From NCBI GenBank assembly GCA_028023455.1, contig JAQFVV010006632.1, positions 246,001 to 310,000 of the forward strand: 64,000 bases of DNA. Reading direction: 5' to 3'. The position numbers and the translations under genes were made by a program. Below, piece by piece: positions 42,673-54,358 of the stretch (positions are counted from its first letter, which is position 1; every line of letters starts with the position of its first letter). The notes under the pieces are model-generated. The model made no database searches. It saw only the letters and a program-made list of their open reading frames with translations, and had not been told where the DNA came from. Source of the DNA: Epiperipatus broadwayi (Eukaryota; Onychophora; Udeonychophora; Euonychophora; Peripatidae).

Positions 42673-45422
42673 GTTTAAGTTAAAATAAAGTAAAGCGTTA
42701 AAGCTATCAAAATATTTAATATTTCCGTTTTTTAATTCTGATAAAATATAATATTGATTGATATTTAACTTTACAATGCCATTAATATTTGCTAATTAAT
42801 TTGTTTAACGCTTGGATCATAAACATTTTTCAAATAATTAATCAAAGTTTTTTATAATTGTATCGTCTATTTAAAAATGAATAAATTAATTGCTGTAATT
42901 AGTTATTCCTGGATTAACGCAATGGATAAATAAATACTTGCATGGATAGGATAAACTTGGAACACTTTTGATAGAGAGATGTAGGGATTAATAACTTTAT
43001 GAAAAACATTTTCATTTAAATTCTGTGTATCCTGTTTTAAAATTGTTTCATGTTTGGAGAGCCACGCAAATCGTTAATCTAATATTGCTTTAATAACTAA
43101 TCAAATGGATATAATTGCATGTATGGAATTTAACTACAGTTATAGCTATTACCTCATATACTTATTATTCTACACATTGTACATGGATTCCACGGATCAC
43201 ATTAGGAGTTACAAAATGCTATACAATCCAATTTGTGATACACATCTGCTAAAATTCATGTATTTGAACTATAAAGTGCTCTACATTTAGTTTTATCACA
43301 TACACACACCGTTAAATGTTATATGTTAATGAATAATACATTTATTTAATTTTATCGTTATATGAACTCGCATATGAAGTTCATAAGTTATATTTGTTAG
43401 ATTTAAATTAATAAAGGTTGAATAAAATATTTATTCAAAAGAATAGCGCTTTCCGAAAGCTTAAACAGTACTTAATGAATTCATGAGATATACCAATCTT
43501 TATGAGATATTTTGTGAGTCTTTCCAGATTTATATTCCCATGCCAATATTATTTACATTATATTATACATGTTTATTTTAAGCAAGATAAGTAGTACATT
43601 GGTTGTCCTGATTATTGTAATATTTTACTAAGCAAGAACCCACATTTGCTAAAGTGTCAGCGTATTCTGAATAATCAGAAGAATTGAGGGGGATGATTTG
43701 CACTTTAATGTGAAGTAAATTATAATGTTGTTTTAGTATGTTAAAGGCTTTAATCTGTGCTGGTGGTTAATCCTCAGATTATTTTAATTGCCATTTTGTA
43801 TTTTACACACATTCCTGCGCTGGTGGTTAATCCGCGGAATTGTGTGATTATACGTATGACTTTATGATAGTGTTTAAATACGCAAAACGTTAGTATTATT
43901 TAATTCCTACGTGTAGATGAATACATCCACAGGAATATGTTTGCTTCACAGATATAAGTTGGGCAAAGTATTTTAGTTAATCTGCCAAATCATCTTCTTC
44001 ATTTGTAAGCATAATTTATCGGTTAGATTGATAAATGGCAACAGGACATTCTATTCAAGTACTTCATGATAATTAACTGTTGGTTGATTATTATCTACCG
44101 GAGTGTAAGTTTACATTTTCATTTTAATTAATGATTACATTATAGCTAAATCATACAGACATCATATTATTTATTATATGATTATAAGTTTACAGTAGGA
44201 AGTTATTGAATCTGGAAATGACGTTTAATGTTCATAAGTTAATGCTGAATTTAATAATTGTCTCAATGTTCATTACATTAGATTGAATAAGGTATAATTA
44301 GGTTTTTTAAAACTATACCTATAAATGTATTGAAGAAAGTAAATGGAACTATCATTTATTTATTTATTTGTTTATTTATGTTTTATTTAAAATATTGAAA
44401 TTAACTATTTATTGTTCATAAAGTTTGTAAATAAAAGTTGATTTATAATTAAACTTACTGTGCCGTTGCTATGAGTCATTCATAACATCAGAAATCATAA
44501 ACTTTGGATAGAGCATACATTATAGAGCATACATTGAATTACATATTATTGTCTACATGATATAAGAATTTATTAATATTTTGAGAAAACATTAAGATGC
44601 TTTTCGTCTTTGGTAGTATATGATTGGTAAGGTACAATAAAATCCCATTTACCTTTTCCATCATTGTGGCTTTGCGTAGTTGATTCTAGTATAAAATACA
44701 AATTAATTATTAAACTTGTGAACAGATTTATTCAATAATGATATGATTAAATATTTACCTAACATTTTTAAATTTTCATTCTTGTCAATACAATAAGAGT
44801 CTCAATGATATATTAAATTATAAAAGAACCCAATTATTCATGTTTATTAATTGCAAAGCTTTACTTGGACTAGCATCTGTCTTAGAAATCATATAGATGA
44901 TTTAAAATTTCATAATTTTATGTGGTTCCACAAATTACGCTATCTTGTACATGGTCGGCCATAGGGTCGCATACCATAAAAATCGCAAATTGAGGTTTAA
45001 AAGTGATAAAATTGCACTTATAATTTGTTTAATATGTTTTATAATAATACTATGATAGGTCTTCGTGGTATACCCTGGCTGCGATCAAATAAATTATAAA
45101 AAGTTAGGTTAATTCATTAATTTTGTCTGTAGTAAATTGCCCCAGATGTTGATTGTGGTCTTTTGTGCATAAAATAAATAGTATGAGATGCTTTTGGATA
45201 CAGCTCTTAATAGCTGATAATGTGCAATGAGAGTTGATCAGTGACCAAGGTTGTAATTCCTAGTGCACTTACGTTACGTAGTTGAGATTACACAATTTAC
45301 GGTTACAATTTATAGTGCCGCAACAAGTACGGCATGATGATGGGTAGTTGGAGGGGTGATGGAAGGTTGGTTACCACCTTTGTGAGCCATCAGGGTGGAC
45401 GGCTCCGGGGATTTTGGTTACA
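41876..45422 (+). repeat. 3' LTR
   Basis: Near-identical to 35200-38741, including the TG...CA ends, the polyadenylation signal and the 61-codon frame (43105-43290). It is followed directly by (AT)n at 45423. Confidence 0.9.
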
Positions 45423-45685
45423 ATATATATATATATATCTTTCTGAATTTCACATGAAAAGGTCTCTCTTTAATAGAAAATTTTACTATAATTTTTTTTT
45501 GTTTTTTTGACTAGTATTATAATGTTATATGATTTTATACATTAAGTATTAGAATATACTTTTTATATGCAGACATTTAAAAGATATATAATAACATTTT
45601 TCTCAACGACTGTGATAAACACTGGAATTAATTAACATTTACTTATTTCTTATTAATGGAGTAAGAAATTATACAATAATAGATA
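45423..45685. other. (TA)n flank and non-coding stretch
   Basis: (AT)n at 45423-45438 is the second half of the target microsatellite. No feature after it. Confidence 0.5.
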
Positions 45686-45733
45686 GACATCTCATAACAC
45701 TGATACACTTGAACACATATGTTGAAAAGATAA

Positions 45734-45791
45734 ATAATTGCCAATAAATGTATTTCATGCTAAACCAGAAATCATCAGTTGGTCTAGATTA
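45734..45791 (-). ncRNA. Hammerhead-like core, unit 1 of dimer
   Basis: Minus strand: TAATC, TAGA, CCAA, CTGATGA (45778-45772), TTTCT-GGTTT-AGCAT, GAAA (45756-45753), TACATT, TATTGG. Core boxes are intact; stem II has a mismatch (TTTCT against AGCAT). Confidence 0.55.
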
Positions 45792-46209
45792 CCATCTCTA
45801 CACATATATGCTGTAAGTGCTCAGATATATATTAAGATAGCCAATCCTCATACTTTAATGGACAGGCTTCAATCTACTCCACACCCCAACTCTTCAACTG
45901 TCCATCCAATTGAAAATCTGATGATGAAATGCTCAAAGGCCACCCTGAGGCCGAGATTCTTGTTACACTCATGTTGACCCAAGGTCAATCTGACCCCTCA
46001 TGTACAGGACATAATCTATTTAATACATATACAAGGGATGGGCAGACATCTCTACTATGTAATAACTGAAACATACAGGCTTATTATATACCTGTGTCTA
46101 TATATGTAATATATAGTGTATATGAGCACAGACTTTCACATGACCCACTACTACCCACACTATCTCATAACACTGACACAGTTGAACACATATATGTTGA
46201 AAAGATAAA

Positions 46210-46266
46210 TAATCACCAATTTATGTATTTCATGCTAAACCAGCAATCATCAGTTGGTCCAGATTA
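46210..46266 (-). ncRNA. Hammerhead-like core, unit 2 of dimer
   Basis: Minus strand: TAATC, TGGA, CCAA, CTGATGA (46253-46247), TTGCT-GGTTT-AGCAT, GAAA, TACATA, AATTGG, TGATTA. Both stem I helices and stem II pair. Confidence 0.6.
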
Positions 46267-46427
46267 CCATCTCTACACATATATGCTATAAGTGCTCAGA
46301 TATATATTAAGATAGCCAATCCTCATACTTTAATGGCCAGGCTTCAATCTACTCCACACCCCAACTCTTCAACCATCCATCCAATTGAAAATTTCTGATG
46401 ATGAAATGCTCAAAGGCCACCCTGAGA

Positions 46428-46842
46428 CAGGTATATAATAAGCCTGTGTGTTTCAGTTATTACATGGTAGAGATGTCAGCCCATCCCTTGTATATGTATT
46501 AAATGGATTATATCCCGTACATGAGGGGTCAGATTGACCTTAGGTCAACATGGGTGTGACAAGAATCTCAGCCTCAGGATGGCCTTTGAGCATTTCATCA
46601 TCAGATTTTCAATTGGATGGATGGTTGAAGAGTTGGAGTGTGGAGTAGATTGAAGCCTGTCCATTAAGTATGAGGATTGGCTATCTTAATATATATCTGA
46701 GCACTTATAGCATGATTACTGGTTTAACATGAAATACATATATTGGTATTATTTATCTTTTCAACATATATGTGTTCAAGTGTATTAGTGTTATGAGATA
46801 GTGTGGGTAGTGGTGGGTTGTGTGAAAGTCTGTGCTCATAAT
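46428..46842 (+). repeat. Family B monomer in inverse orientation, core deleted
   Basis: Plus-strand monomer joined tail to tail with the dimer. It matches 1651-2105 from GTGTTTCAGTTATTACAT to AAAGTCTGTGCTCATA except that about 36 bases are missing after TTATAGCAT (near 46712). The gap removes stem I and the CTGATGA box, and the text resumes at GATTACTGGTTTAACATGAA. The ribozyme core is therefore neatly lost while the rest is kept. Confidence 0.75.
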
Positions 46843-47427
46843 AGACAAAAATGAGAAATACAATTGCTGAAGATATAAGGGCTGCCAATAAAAACAAGCA
46901 ATAATATTGATGATCATCTACATTGATTAAAATATGTGTAGAACTAGCACTTAAAATATAAAAAAAGAAATATGAGAAAATAGTAATTTTTGTAACCAAT
47001 AACAAGGCACTTTATAAGTTGTTCTATTAGTTTTGACTTAGGTTTATGAAGATTTGTGTTATACAGCTTGTAAATTGATAGAGGAATATAAAAATGGGAT
47101 CTGAAAGAAAATAACAAAACCAAGAAATACATATATTATTTGCACACAACAGAATAAAGAAAATGGAATGTAAATATGAAGAATGTAAGTTAGATATAAA
47201 GTTACACAATATGAAGAATGTAAGTTAGATATAAAGTCACATAAAATGACAAGCAACAGATGAAGATATAAAATTTGACAAATGTTATAGTATTAGAATA
47301 TCTAAATGTCAATAAATAACACCTTTAAAACATAATAACCACATCACTACATGCAGTAACATAATATGGAACATCATAAGCTAAAATGTTATCTCTGTTG
47401 AAATGGATATAATCTAAATTTATATAA
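46843..47427. other. Non-coding, with a 35-bp tandem repeat
   Basis: GAAGAATGTAAGTTAGATAT occurs at about 47178 and 47213. Otherwise AT-rich with no gene. The overlapping minus-strand frames at 46724-47256 run across this repeat and family B and are not genes. Confidence 0.5.
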
Positions 47428-47473
47428 ATAAACTGAGCACTGATTATATATACATGTGTGGGGGTGAGATGAT

Positions 47474-47528
47474 GATCTGGACCAACTGATGAGTGCTGGT
47501 TCAGCATGAAATATATATATTGGAGATC
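47474..47528 (+). ncRNA. Hammerhead-ribozyme-like core, most canonical copy
   Basis: GATC, TGGA, CCAA, CTGATGA (47486-47492), GTGCT-GGTTC-AGCAT, GAAA (47508-47511), TATATA, TA, TTGG, A, GATC. Stem I pairs exactly as GATC/GATC outside and CCAA/TTGG inside; stem II is four Watson-Crick pairs plus one G-T. All invariant core bases are present. Confidence 0.7.
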
Positions 47529-47951
47529 ATTTATATTTTTCACATATGCGTCATTATGTATATCATTTGTATGAGATATATTGGATAGCTGGGAGAAACC
47601 TGAAAATCTGGGTTCAAATCCTCTATAATTACATCTAAACTCCTGGGATAGAAAGTATATATGTATTTAAATAATACAGATTCAGCCTGCTGTATCCTGT
47701 CCATCCTCTGTATTTAAATGGTCAAAGTCCTCTACATAGGAGGTCATAGTGACAGACCCATGTTGACTTTAAGTCGTTGTGACCCTATTGTCTTCAACAG
47801 AGTATTTGGGCTTTCCATCATCAGATTTTCAGTTGCATGGATGGCTGAGGAATTGAAAGAGGTAGTACATTGAAGCCTATCCATTAAAGATTGATGATTT
47901 TCTATCTTAATATAAATTGAGCACTGATAATATATGTGAGTAGAAGATGAT

Positions 47952-48006
47952 GATCTGGACCAACTGAGGAGTGCTAGTTCAGCATGTAATATGTATATTG
48001 GAGATC
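47952..48006 (+). ncRNA. Hammerhead-like core, second unit
   Basis: Same layout with CTGAGGA (47964-47970; position 7 may be any base), GTGCT-AGTTC-AGCAT, GTAA instead of GAAA, TATGTATA, TTGG, A, GATC. The A13 to T change should inactivate it. Confidence 0.5.
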
Positions 48007-48110
48007 ATTTTCTTTAAATTCATGTGTGTGATTATGTATATTAGTTGTATAAATAGATTTGATAACTGATAAGAGCTTGGAAGTTTAGGTTCATATATAT
48101 ATAATTGAAC

Positions 48111-50504
48111 CACAAATGCTATTTTGCATTTGCTAGCTGGTTAGTGAAGACAGTGGTGAAATTGATTTGACCAGAAATTCAATTTAATTTTATATAGTGT
48201 AAAATACTATCAATCATTAATTACAAAATGCATATTAAAATAATAACAATAGAAAAAAAACCTCATCATAGAATAAAGTGATATAGAGGTATGGAGAAAA
48301 GATTAAAAAAAAATTGGGGAAGAAAATCATGACAATTGGTTTGTGTAGTTAGATTACAAACTCTATTTTAGTTTTAAAGCTTAGTGGAATTGATTGAAAT
48401 CAAGATGAATTATATTATTATTTATAAAATCCTTATTGTATGTGTTAATTATATGAAATATGGGAGAAAATCTAAGAGTATCTGAATTATAAGGAATTAT
48501 ATTCAAAGGACCAGGTGATCTAGCACAATATTGAGAAGGTTTAGTGCATATGTTTGATGAGCTTGTATAAATATTTAATGTCTCTCAATTTTTTTCTTTG
48601 CATCAATGAAATGTTAAAGCTGTCAAGAAAATTTAGATTATTAGTCAAATACAGATTGGAGTTTCTGAATATCTCTTTTAATATGAGGTGGCCGATAACA
48701 GCCAAATTCTAAGATCGGAAGGATCAATGAAAGAAAAAAATTATATTTTGTTGACTAATGAAATGTTTTATCGTGTTTATGTGTGAGGACTGTTATTCCA
48801 AGTGCTTTAATTCACTATGATATTAATGTGAAAGTGTAAAGAGTCATTACTGGAAAAATATTTAAAAATTTCAGTTTAGGATTCGTTTTTAATTTGTTAC
48901 TTTTAAATTATAGCTTGACTGAGCTTTAAGAATCGATTGAGAAGTTATAACTGCATAGGCGATTTGAATCCAACTTATATGGATATAATATTTAAAAACT
49001 GTATAACTTTATTGTCGAATACATTGGCATTTTGTTTTCTTGTAGTATAACTTATTGTATTATTTCTCACTTTCTATAACAGAAATACAAAGATTTGCGA
49101 TATTTCTATAGTATTTGTTATCTTGGGAGGGAACATGAGACAATTTTATTAATGTTATTTTACTTTAATTCCATAGTGATTTTTCTAGAGTTTGAGAGAA
49201 TTTTATTTAAAACTTTATAACAAATCTGCTCTTGTATTTTTATAATCCCGAATAAACTTAACAAAAATAGATTTGCCTCCACCATGAAATAGTAAATTAA
49301 TTTTGCAAATTTCCCCCCACTGTTTTAGCCTAAAGTTGGTGAAGTTTTTAATTGAAAGAAAAATGCAAGTTAGAAAGAATGTATGAATAAAATCGACAGA
49401 AAATCTACGGAGAATATAAGAATAAGTTAAATTAATTTCTTTACACATCATCTATTCTTTTTACAATTCTCTTTAATTAGGAAGAATACATAAATACTGG
49501 TGATATCCAGGCTTTGACTATTTTAAAACTTTTTTAATTTGGATTTATTTTATTATTTTGGAAAGATTACGTATTAAACTATGGCTTGTTATTCTATTAT
49601 AAACATTTTCTTATAAATCTAATTTTATCTCTCCCCATGCTGTTTAATTAATTCAGTGGTAGGGTGGCAAACGTCAAACTAAAGATTTCATTATCAATTC
49701 TAAGTTTTGGAATGTAAACAAAATTTAAAAAAACAACAACAATTCAATCTAATATAATCGAGCTGGTAACTTCTAAACCTGCCACTAGGGTGTGAACCGT
49801 CATGTGGTCTTGTTAACTCTTGATTATTTTATCATTTCTTTTCTTTACATATTTTGTTATCGTTGTTAAATTCTTTAACATTTTTTTCCCTCGCCTACTA
49901 TTTTTTTTATAATTTAATAAACAGATCATAAAAGCTGGCAAAGTAAGTTTTTTTTTTTTTCGTTAATAAAATTTTTGTTTTACTTTTTTAAATAAAGAAG
50001 AAAAGCCCCCGTAAATGGGGATAATAATATACTTTTTGATTTACAATCTTCTACAGTTTCCAAATTCAGATTTTTATACTTTTGTTTATGAATATTTTTA
50101 ATGTTTTTCTTAGGAATGTTTCTTCAATAAAAAGATTGTTTTTTTTTCTTTAACAAAAGGTGTGGGATTGTGTTGGCTTTTAAAGTTCTTAATAACTTTT
50201 GAAATCTTTCAAATAACTTTCCATACGATATTACTCATATGATAAAATATTTTCATTTTTGCTTTTTCAGATCTTTGCCTGTTTATATATTTTTATCACG
50301 TTTGTCTTTATTTATTTATTTTGCCTTTTTATTTTTAGGCTCTATACTTTATTATTTTTGTTGTCGTTAATTTTTAATCCTTGTGTATTAAAGTGGCCTA
50401 TTATACTGCTTCATGAAATATCCAAAGTCAATCGTAGTTCTAATCATATTTTCAAAATTAATTACATATTGTAATACTTTTAAAAAGTTATAATAACGAT
50501 ATAG
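48111..50504. other. Non-coding AT-rich stretch
   Basis: No gene or repeat recognised. Minus-strand frame 49215-49451 and plus-strand frame 50259-50474 have chance-like composition. Confidence 0.45.
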
Positions 50505-51290
50505 TAATTATATAGAAAGTAGTCATTGCTTCTCACTGGTCCTATTAAACAGTGATGTTAAAACTGCACCGATATTCTCACCCCAGTCGCAAGATAGAGG
50601 CTTTAAGAAAATAAGAACAACCATCTTATTTTCAAACTCAAATCCACTTATATGAGCCAATCATAAGTGTTTAGAAGTGAGAGCATGAATATTATAAATC
50701 ATTCACTTTAAACCCTTTTTTTAGAATAATTTTATCAGCATTTATGAAAAAGTATCTCTTGCAGTTTTTTTTTCTTATGTGTCATAGCATCAGCCGGGAA
50801 GCGAACCCACTATCCCAGGACAACTACTTGTAAAGCAGCTGTCACTGACCTCTTGACCACCAATGCTTGACATCTCTTGCAGTTTTAACACCACTGTTTA
50901 ACAGTGCTAATGACAAGAGATGATTACCTTCTATATAATTACAATCTAAACATTGTGATAGTAAAATTTATTCATTATTACATAATTTACCATCTAATAT
51001 TAGCACAAAGTAAATTATAATGTTTCAGAAGTTCTAATAAGATTATTAAAGAAAGAAATAGATTTATACTGAATGATTTATATATTCTCACTCTCACTTT
51101 TGGACATTTAAAAGTGGCTTATATAAGTACATTTCAGTTTGAAAATAAGATGATCATTCTTATTTTCTCAAAGTCTCTATCTTGTGTCTGGAGCAAGAAT
51201 ACATTTGCAGTTTTAACATCAGTGTTCAATGAGTCTAGTGAGAAGGGATAATTACTTTCTATATAATTACAATCTAAACACTGCAACAGT
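50505..51290. mobile_element. Foldback element interrupted by a SINE
   Basis: The left arm (about 50505-50705) reappears as reverse complement at about 51050-51290: TTATATAGAAAGTAGTCATT, CAGTGATGTTAAAACTGCA, AAGATAGAGGCTTTAAGAAA and CAACCATCTTATTTTCAAAC all have mirrored partners. A direct repeat of the right end (TGCAGTTTTAACA through CTATATAATTACAATCTAAA) also occurs at about 50877-50965. No transposase is present. A SINE sits in the middle (50769-50871). Confidence 0.65.
50769..50871 (-). repeat. tRNA-derived SINE with 15-bp target-site duplication
   Basis: Minus-strand SINE: TGTCAAGCATTGGTGGTCAA head, B box GGGTTCGCTTCCC (50808-50796), end GATGCTATGACAC and a short A tail (T run on the plus strand at 50769-50773). 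ATCTCTTGCAGTTTT flanks it on both sides (50754-50768 and 50872-50886), a clear target-site duplication typical of LINE-driven insertion. Same family as 4055 and 30207. Confidence 0.85.
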
Positions 51291-51922
51291 AAAATTTATT
51301 GATTATTAAATAATAATGTATTAATTAATAAAGATAGGTTGCTTTTTTGTTATCATATTTGCATACATATACAAGCCTTGATTTTCTTTTCTGCAGTAAA
51401 TCTTTTATATTTATAACACTCAACAAATGTCTTTTTTATATTTATAAATAATATTTTTTTATATATTCATATGATCATGTTTAAATAAATATATCCGATA
51501 TTATATTAAACTTTCACTGAATTTAAACTTTCAATAAATTATCATTTCTTTTGATTTCTCCTAAAGTTTATTTGTATTATCACAACATTTGATTTTAATA
51601 TTAAATCTTTATTCAATATTAGTATTCAATAACACGTGACTTGTTAGAAATGTAAATTTACAATGGAAAATCTCAAAATCATTTTTGTGCTATACAAATG
51701 TAGAAATATATATATAAATGAAATATAATCCGGTTACATCTGTGCATAATTTATTAAAATATATAAATAAACTGATGTCTATTTATTTATTTATTTCATT
51801 TATATTTGTAGTCTGTGAAAATCTTCGATTTAATATATATGTAACAAGAACAGTAACTTCTTTCAAAGTACTTACATACTTTCCATTTGATCCCTTCTTG
51901 CCAATGATTTTATTTTAAATTA
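51291..51922. other. Non-coding AT-rich stretch
   Basis: No gene or repeat recognised. Confidence 0.45.
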
Positions 51923-52276
51923 TAAAAATAAGTATACAGTTTCATGAGCCTATAATTGACAATAAAAGAAAAAATATTTGTTTATTTTTGTTTTTATTTT
52001 GTTTTAAATATATGTACACTTAACACTAAACCCAACCCTAAAGGTTAGAGTTAAGTATAAATATTATAATTAAAGCAAAATTATAATATTTATAACTGGC
52101 AATAGAAGACAAATATGTGTTTATTTTTATTTTGTTTTAATTATAATATTTTCCATTAATCCTAATCTTAACCCTAAAACCTAAATCTAACTCCTGGTTA
52201 GGGTTAAATATAAATATCATAATTAAAACAAAAAAAAGCTATTTGTAGGCCCGTGAAATTGTATAATTATTTTTAA
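51923..52276. mobile_element. MITE-like element with telomere-like inner motifs
   Basis: Imperfect terminal inverted repeats of about 33 bp: TAAAAATAAGTATACAGTTT (51923) and, at the other end read in reverse, TAAAAATAATTATACAATTT (52276). The interior contains a rough direct repeat (TTTATTTTT..TATTTTGTTTTAA twice) and motifs such as CCCAACCCTAAA, TTAACCCTAAAACC and GGTTAGGGTTAAA that resemble telomeric repeats. About 354 bp, no coding capacity. Target-site duplication is unclear. Confidence 0.6.
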
Positions 52277-53944
52277 ACTTAAAACAAAATGGCTGACAAA
52301 AAGCTGTCTGACAGAAAGTATGTAAAACACTTTTTTCTTATTGGATGATTACAACAATATTGGGAAAAAATATAATAAATTAATCAAATCTTGGTTCATT
52401 AAACTTTATTTCTAAAACCAGAAAAAATTATTGTTAAGTCATCTAAAGCTATGAAATTCTTTTCTAAAATTTAAAATGGAATCATAAAAATATGCATTTC
52501 TTAATAATTACAATAAAAATATTTTGCAACAATACTAATAAATATTTAAATAAATGACAGAAAATATAGAATTTTCTTAATTATTACTTAGGACAATAAG
52601 AGGGAAGATCCAAATACTTTCAAATGTGTTCTCAAAGTCTAAAAACAAAGAATCTATCAATAAGTATTTTCAGCTCATTTGTATTACTTTTTCTGTAGAA
52701 TACTGCTACTTTCAGATTTTTTTAAACTAAGAAATTAACATATACAGTGAAGCCATAAACTACAAGATATCTGACTATGCAATTTTACATATATACTATT
52801 CAAAATAAAATATAAACAAACAAGCAAAATGTAAATAAAACAACAAAAAAACTAAATTACACTAATTTTAATATTCAGTAGCCATTTTTCATTCTCTAGG
52901 TCAAGCATGTAAAGATTACTGACATTAATAAAATTTCTTCAGTTTATATTGGAAGCACATATATTTTATTTTTCCTTTATTATCTTTATGAATTTGATGT
53001 GCAGTATTTCACTTCATAAATATTTTCTAAAAATAAAAGATTTAGAGAATTTTAGATTATGAATTTAAAAATATTAACATAATTAATGAGAAAGTCATTT
53101 CTTAAAAAAGAGATATTTGATGTTTTTGTAAGAGAAAGTTGTGGAAAAATAAAAAATATTGCCCAGAGTCTTACAAGTTGTTTTTTATTCTTATTTTTAT
53201 ATGCATAAATGAATACACACTCAGCTAAATAAAATAAATATTTCCTCCATTTATTATTGATACCTATATTATTATTATTATTTTTTAAAATTTTGTTTAT
53301 ACTACAATTTTGATTTATATGTACATATAAATAACATGTGTGTTATATATATACTATGATTCTCTGAAAAGAAGACCTGTTTTTATATTAATTTTTGCCC
53401 CAAAAGAAAGCTTAGGGCTTATTTTTAGGGTTGTATTATTTTTTCATGTACAAAAATACACATTTATTCAAGTACAAAAATCTATATTTATTCAAATACA
53501 AAAATTTACATTTATTCAATATTATTAATTTCAACAGCATATAAATAACTTTTACTACTGTGTGAATATGTAATGTTTAGGATTTAAATTGTTTCAAAGA
53601 AAATTGTTCACTATGAAAGTATTAAAAGTTCTTTACATTCTGTTAAATTAGTAATATTTAATTTAAAATAATATATGAAATGGTAAGCTGTTTTTTTAAT
53701 TTGTGAATTAAGATTGACATTAATAATAACTTTCATCCTTTGGGGATATCAGTTTTGATTTATTTACAATATATATTAAGGTTGGAGATCAGATAAAAGA
53801 GTAATTCTTATATCAGTCTAAATGAATGAGCATTGATTTGAAAAGTAAAATTGTATTTGCAAGTTTATTAAAATGATTAGTTATGAATCTGCTGCAAAAT
53901 AATTCTTAGTAATAATTATTCAAGTACAAAAATCTACATTTATA
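52277..53944. other. Non-coding, with a short tandem repeat
   Basis: ACAAAAAT.TA.ATTTATTCAA units repeat three times at about 53451-53520. The rest is AT-rich without a gene. Confidence 0.45.
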
Positions 53945-54004
53945 TCCATTATCATATAATGAGTGTGTCAATAGCTCATAATGAGATTTTCAGAATATCT
54001 CTAT

Positions 54005-54043
54005 CCTCAGACCAGTTTCTAGCTCTTGTTGTTATCAGCAAGG
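54005..54043 (-). ncRNA. Hammerhead-like core, family D, minus copy
   Basis: Minus strand: CCTTG, CTGATAA (54038-54032), a CAACAAGAGCTA stem II that no longer pairs well, GAAA (54019-54016), CTGG, TC, TGAGG. G8 is changed, so it is probably inactive. Confidence 0.4.
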
Positions 54044-54358
54044 TGTTAGGATATTCCAGCATTAGATTTAAAATATCAAGTCAAGCCCAGCACTTTATCT
54101 AATGTAACTATCAAGTAGAAAATCTGAAATTTTCAGACATCCAAATGTTTTCAAATCTAGCTAACATAAATAGCCATATGGGATTGAACCAAGTTCAGAT
54201 ATTCATGTGTTAATATATTTAGTAATTTAAGTTAGATATATGGATTTGAAGACATATGATTGCCTGAAATTTTCAGATTTACTACTTAATAGTTAAACAT
54301 TAGATAAATTGCTGGGCTTGACCTGCTATTTTAAATCTAATGCTGGAATATCCTAGCA

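Larger units (their letters stand above)
35200..45422 (+). mobile_element. Gag-only LTR retrotransposon with 3.5-kb LTRs
   Basis: Complete element of about 10.2 kb bounded by two near-identical LTRs (35200-38741 and 41876-45422). Its interior is only 3.1 kb. Plus-strand order: LTR, primer-binding-site array, coiled-coil ORF, Gag-core ORF, integrase-tail remnant, polypurine tract, LTR. No protease, reverse transcriptase or RNase H can be found in any frame. It is a non-autonomous Ty3/gypsy-type derivative. It differs from a LARD in keeping Gag coding capacity, and from a TRIM in its size. It probably relies on pol of a related autonomous element. The close similarity of the LTRs points to recent insertion. 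Confidence 0.85.
45686..46427 (-). repeat. Family B head-to-tail dimer, period 475 bp
   Basis: Minus-strand array. The core region (GGTC.AGATTACCATCTC) is at 45781 and again at 46256, exactly 475 bp apart; everything between matches the single copies at 1651 and 24555. Each unit holds one hammerhead-like core (45734-45791 and 46210-46266). Tandem units each with a ribozyme is the arrangement of retrozymes. It stops at about 46427, where the orientation flips. Confidence 0.8.
47428..48110 (+). repeat. Second family B-like dimer, period 478 bp
   Basis: GATCTGGACCAACTGA occurs at 47474 and 47952, 478 bp apart, and the sequence between is one full unit, about 70-80 percent like family B by eye (TCAGATTTTCAGTTGCATGG, GAAGCCTATCCATTAAAG). 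It carries a tRNA B-box-like GGGTTCAAATCCTC at about 47610. Each unit has a hammerhead-like core. Confidence 0.75.

Noticed and set aside
46724-47256. Several overlapping minus-strand frames with hydrophobic stretches
   Set aside because: They run across family B and a 35-bp tandem repeat and have Phe/Ile/Tyr-biased, AT-driven composition.
52024-52210. Interstitial telomere array
   Set aside because: The TTAGGG-like words are few, irregular and lie inside a MITE-like element with inverted ends, so a true telomeric tract is unlikely.
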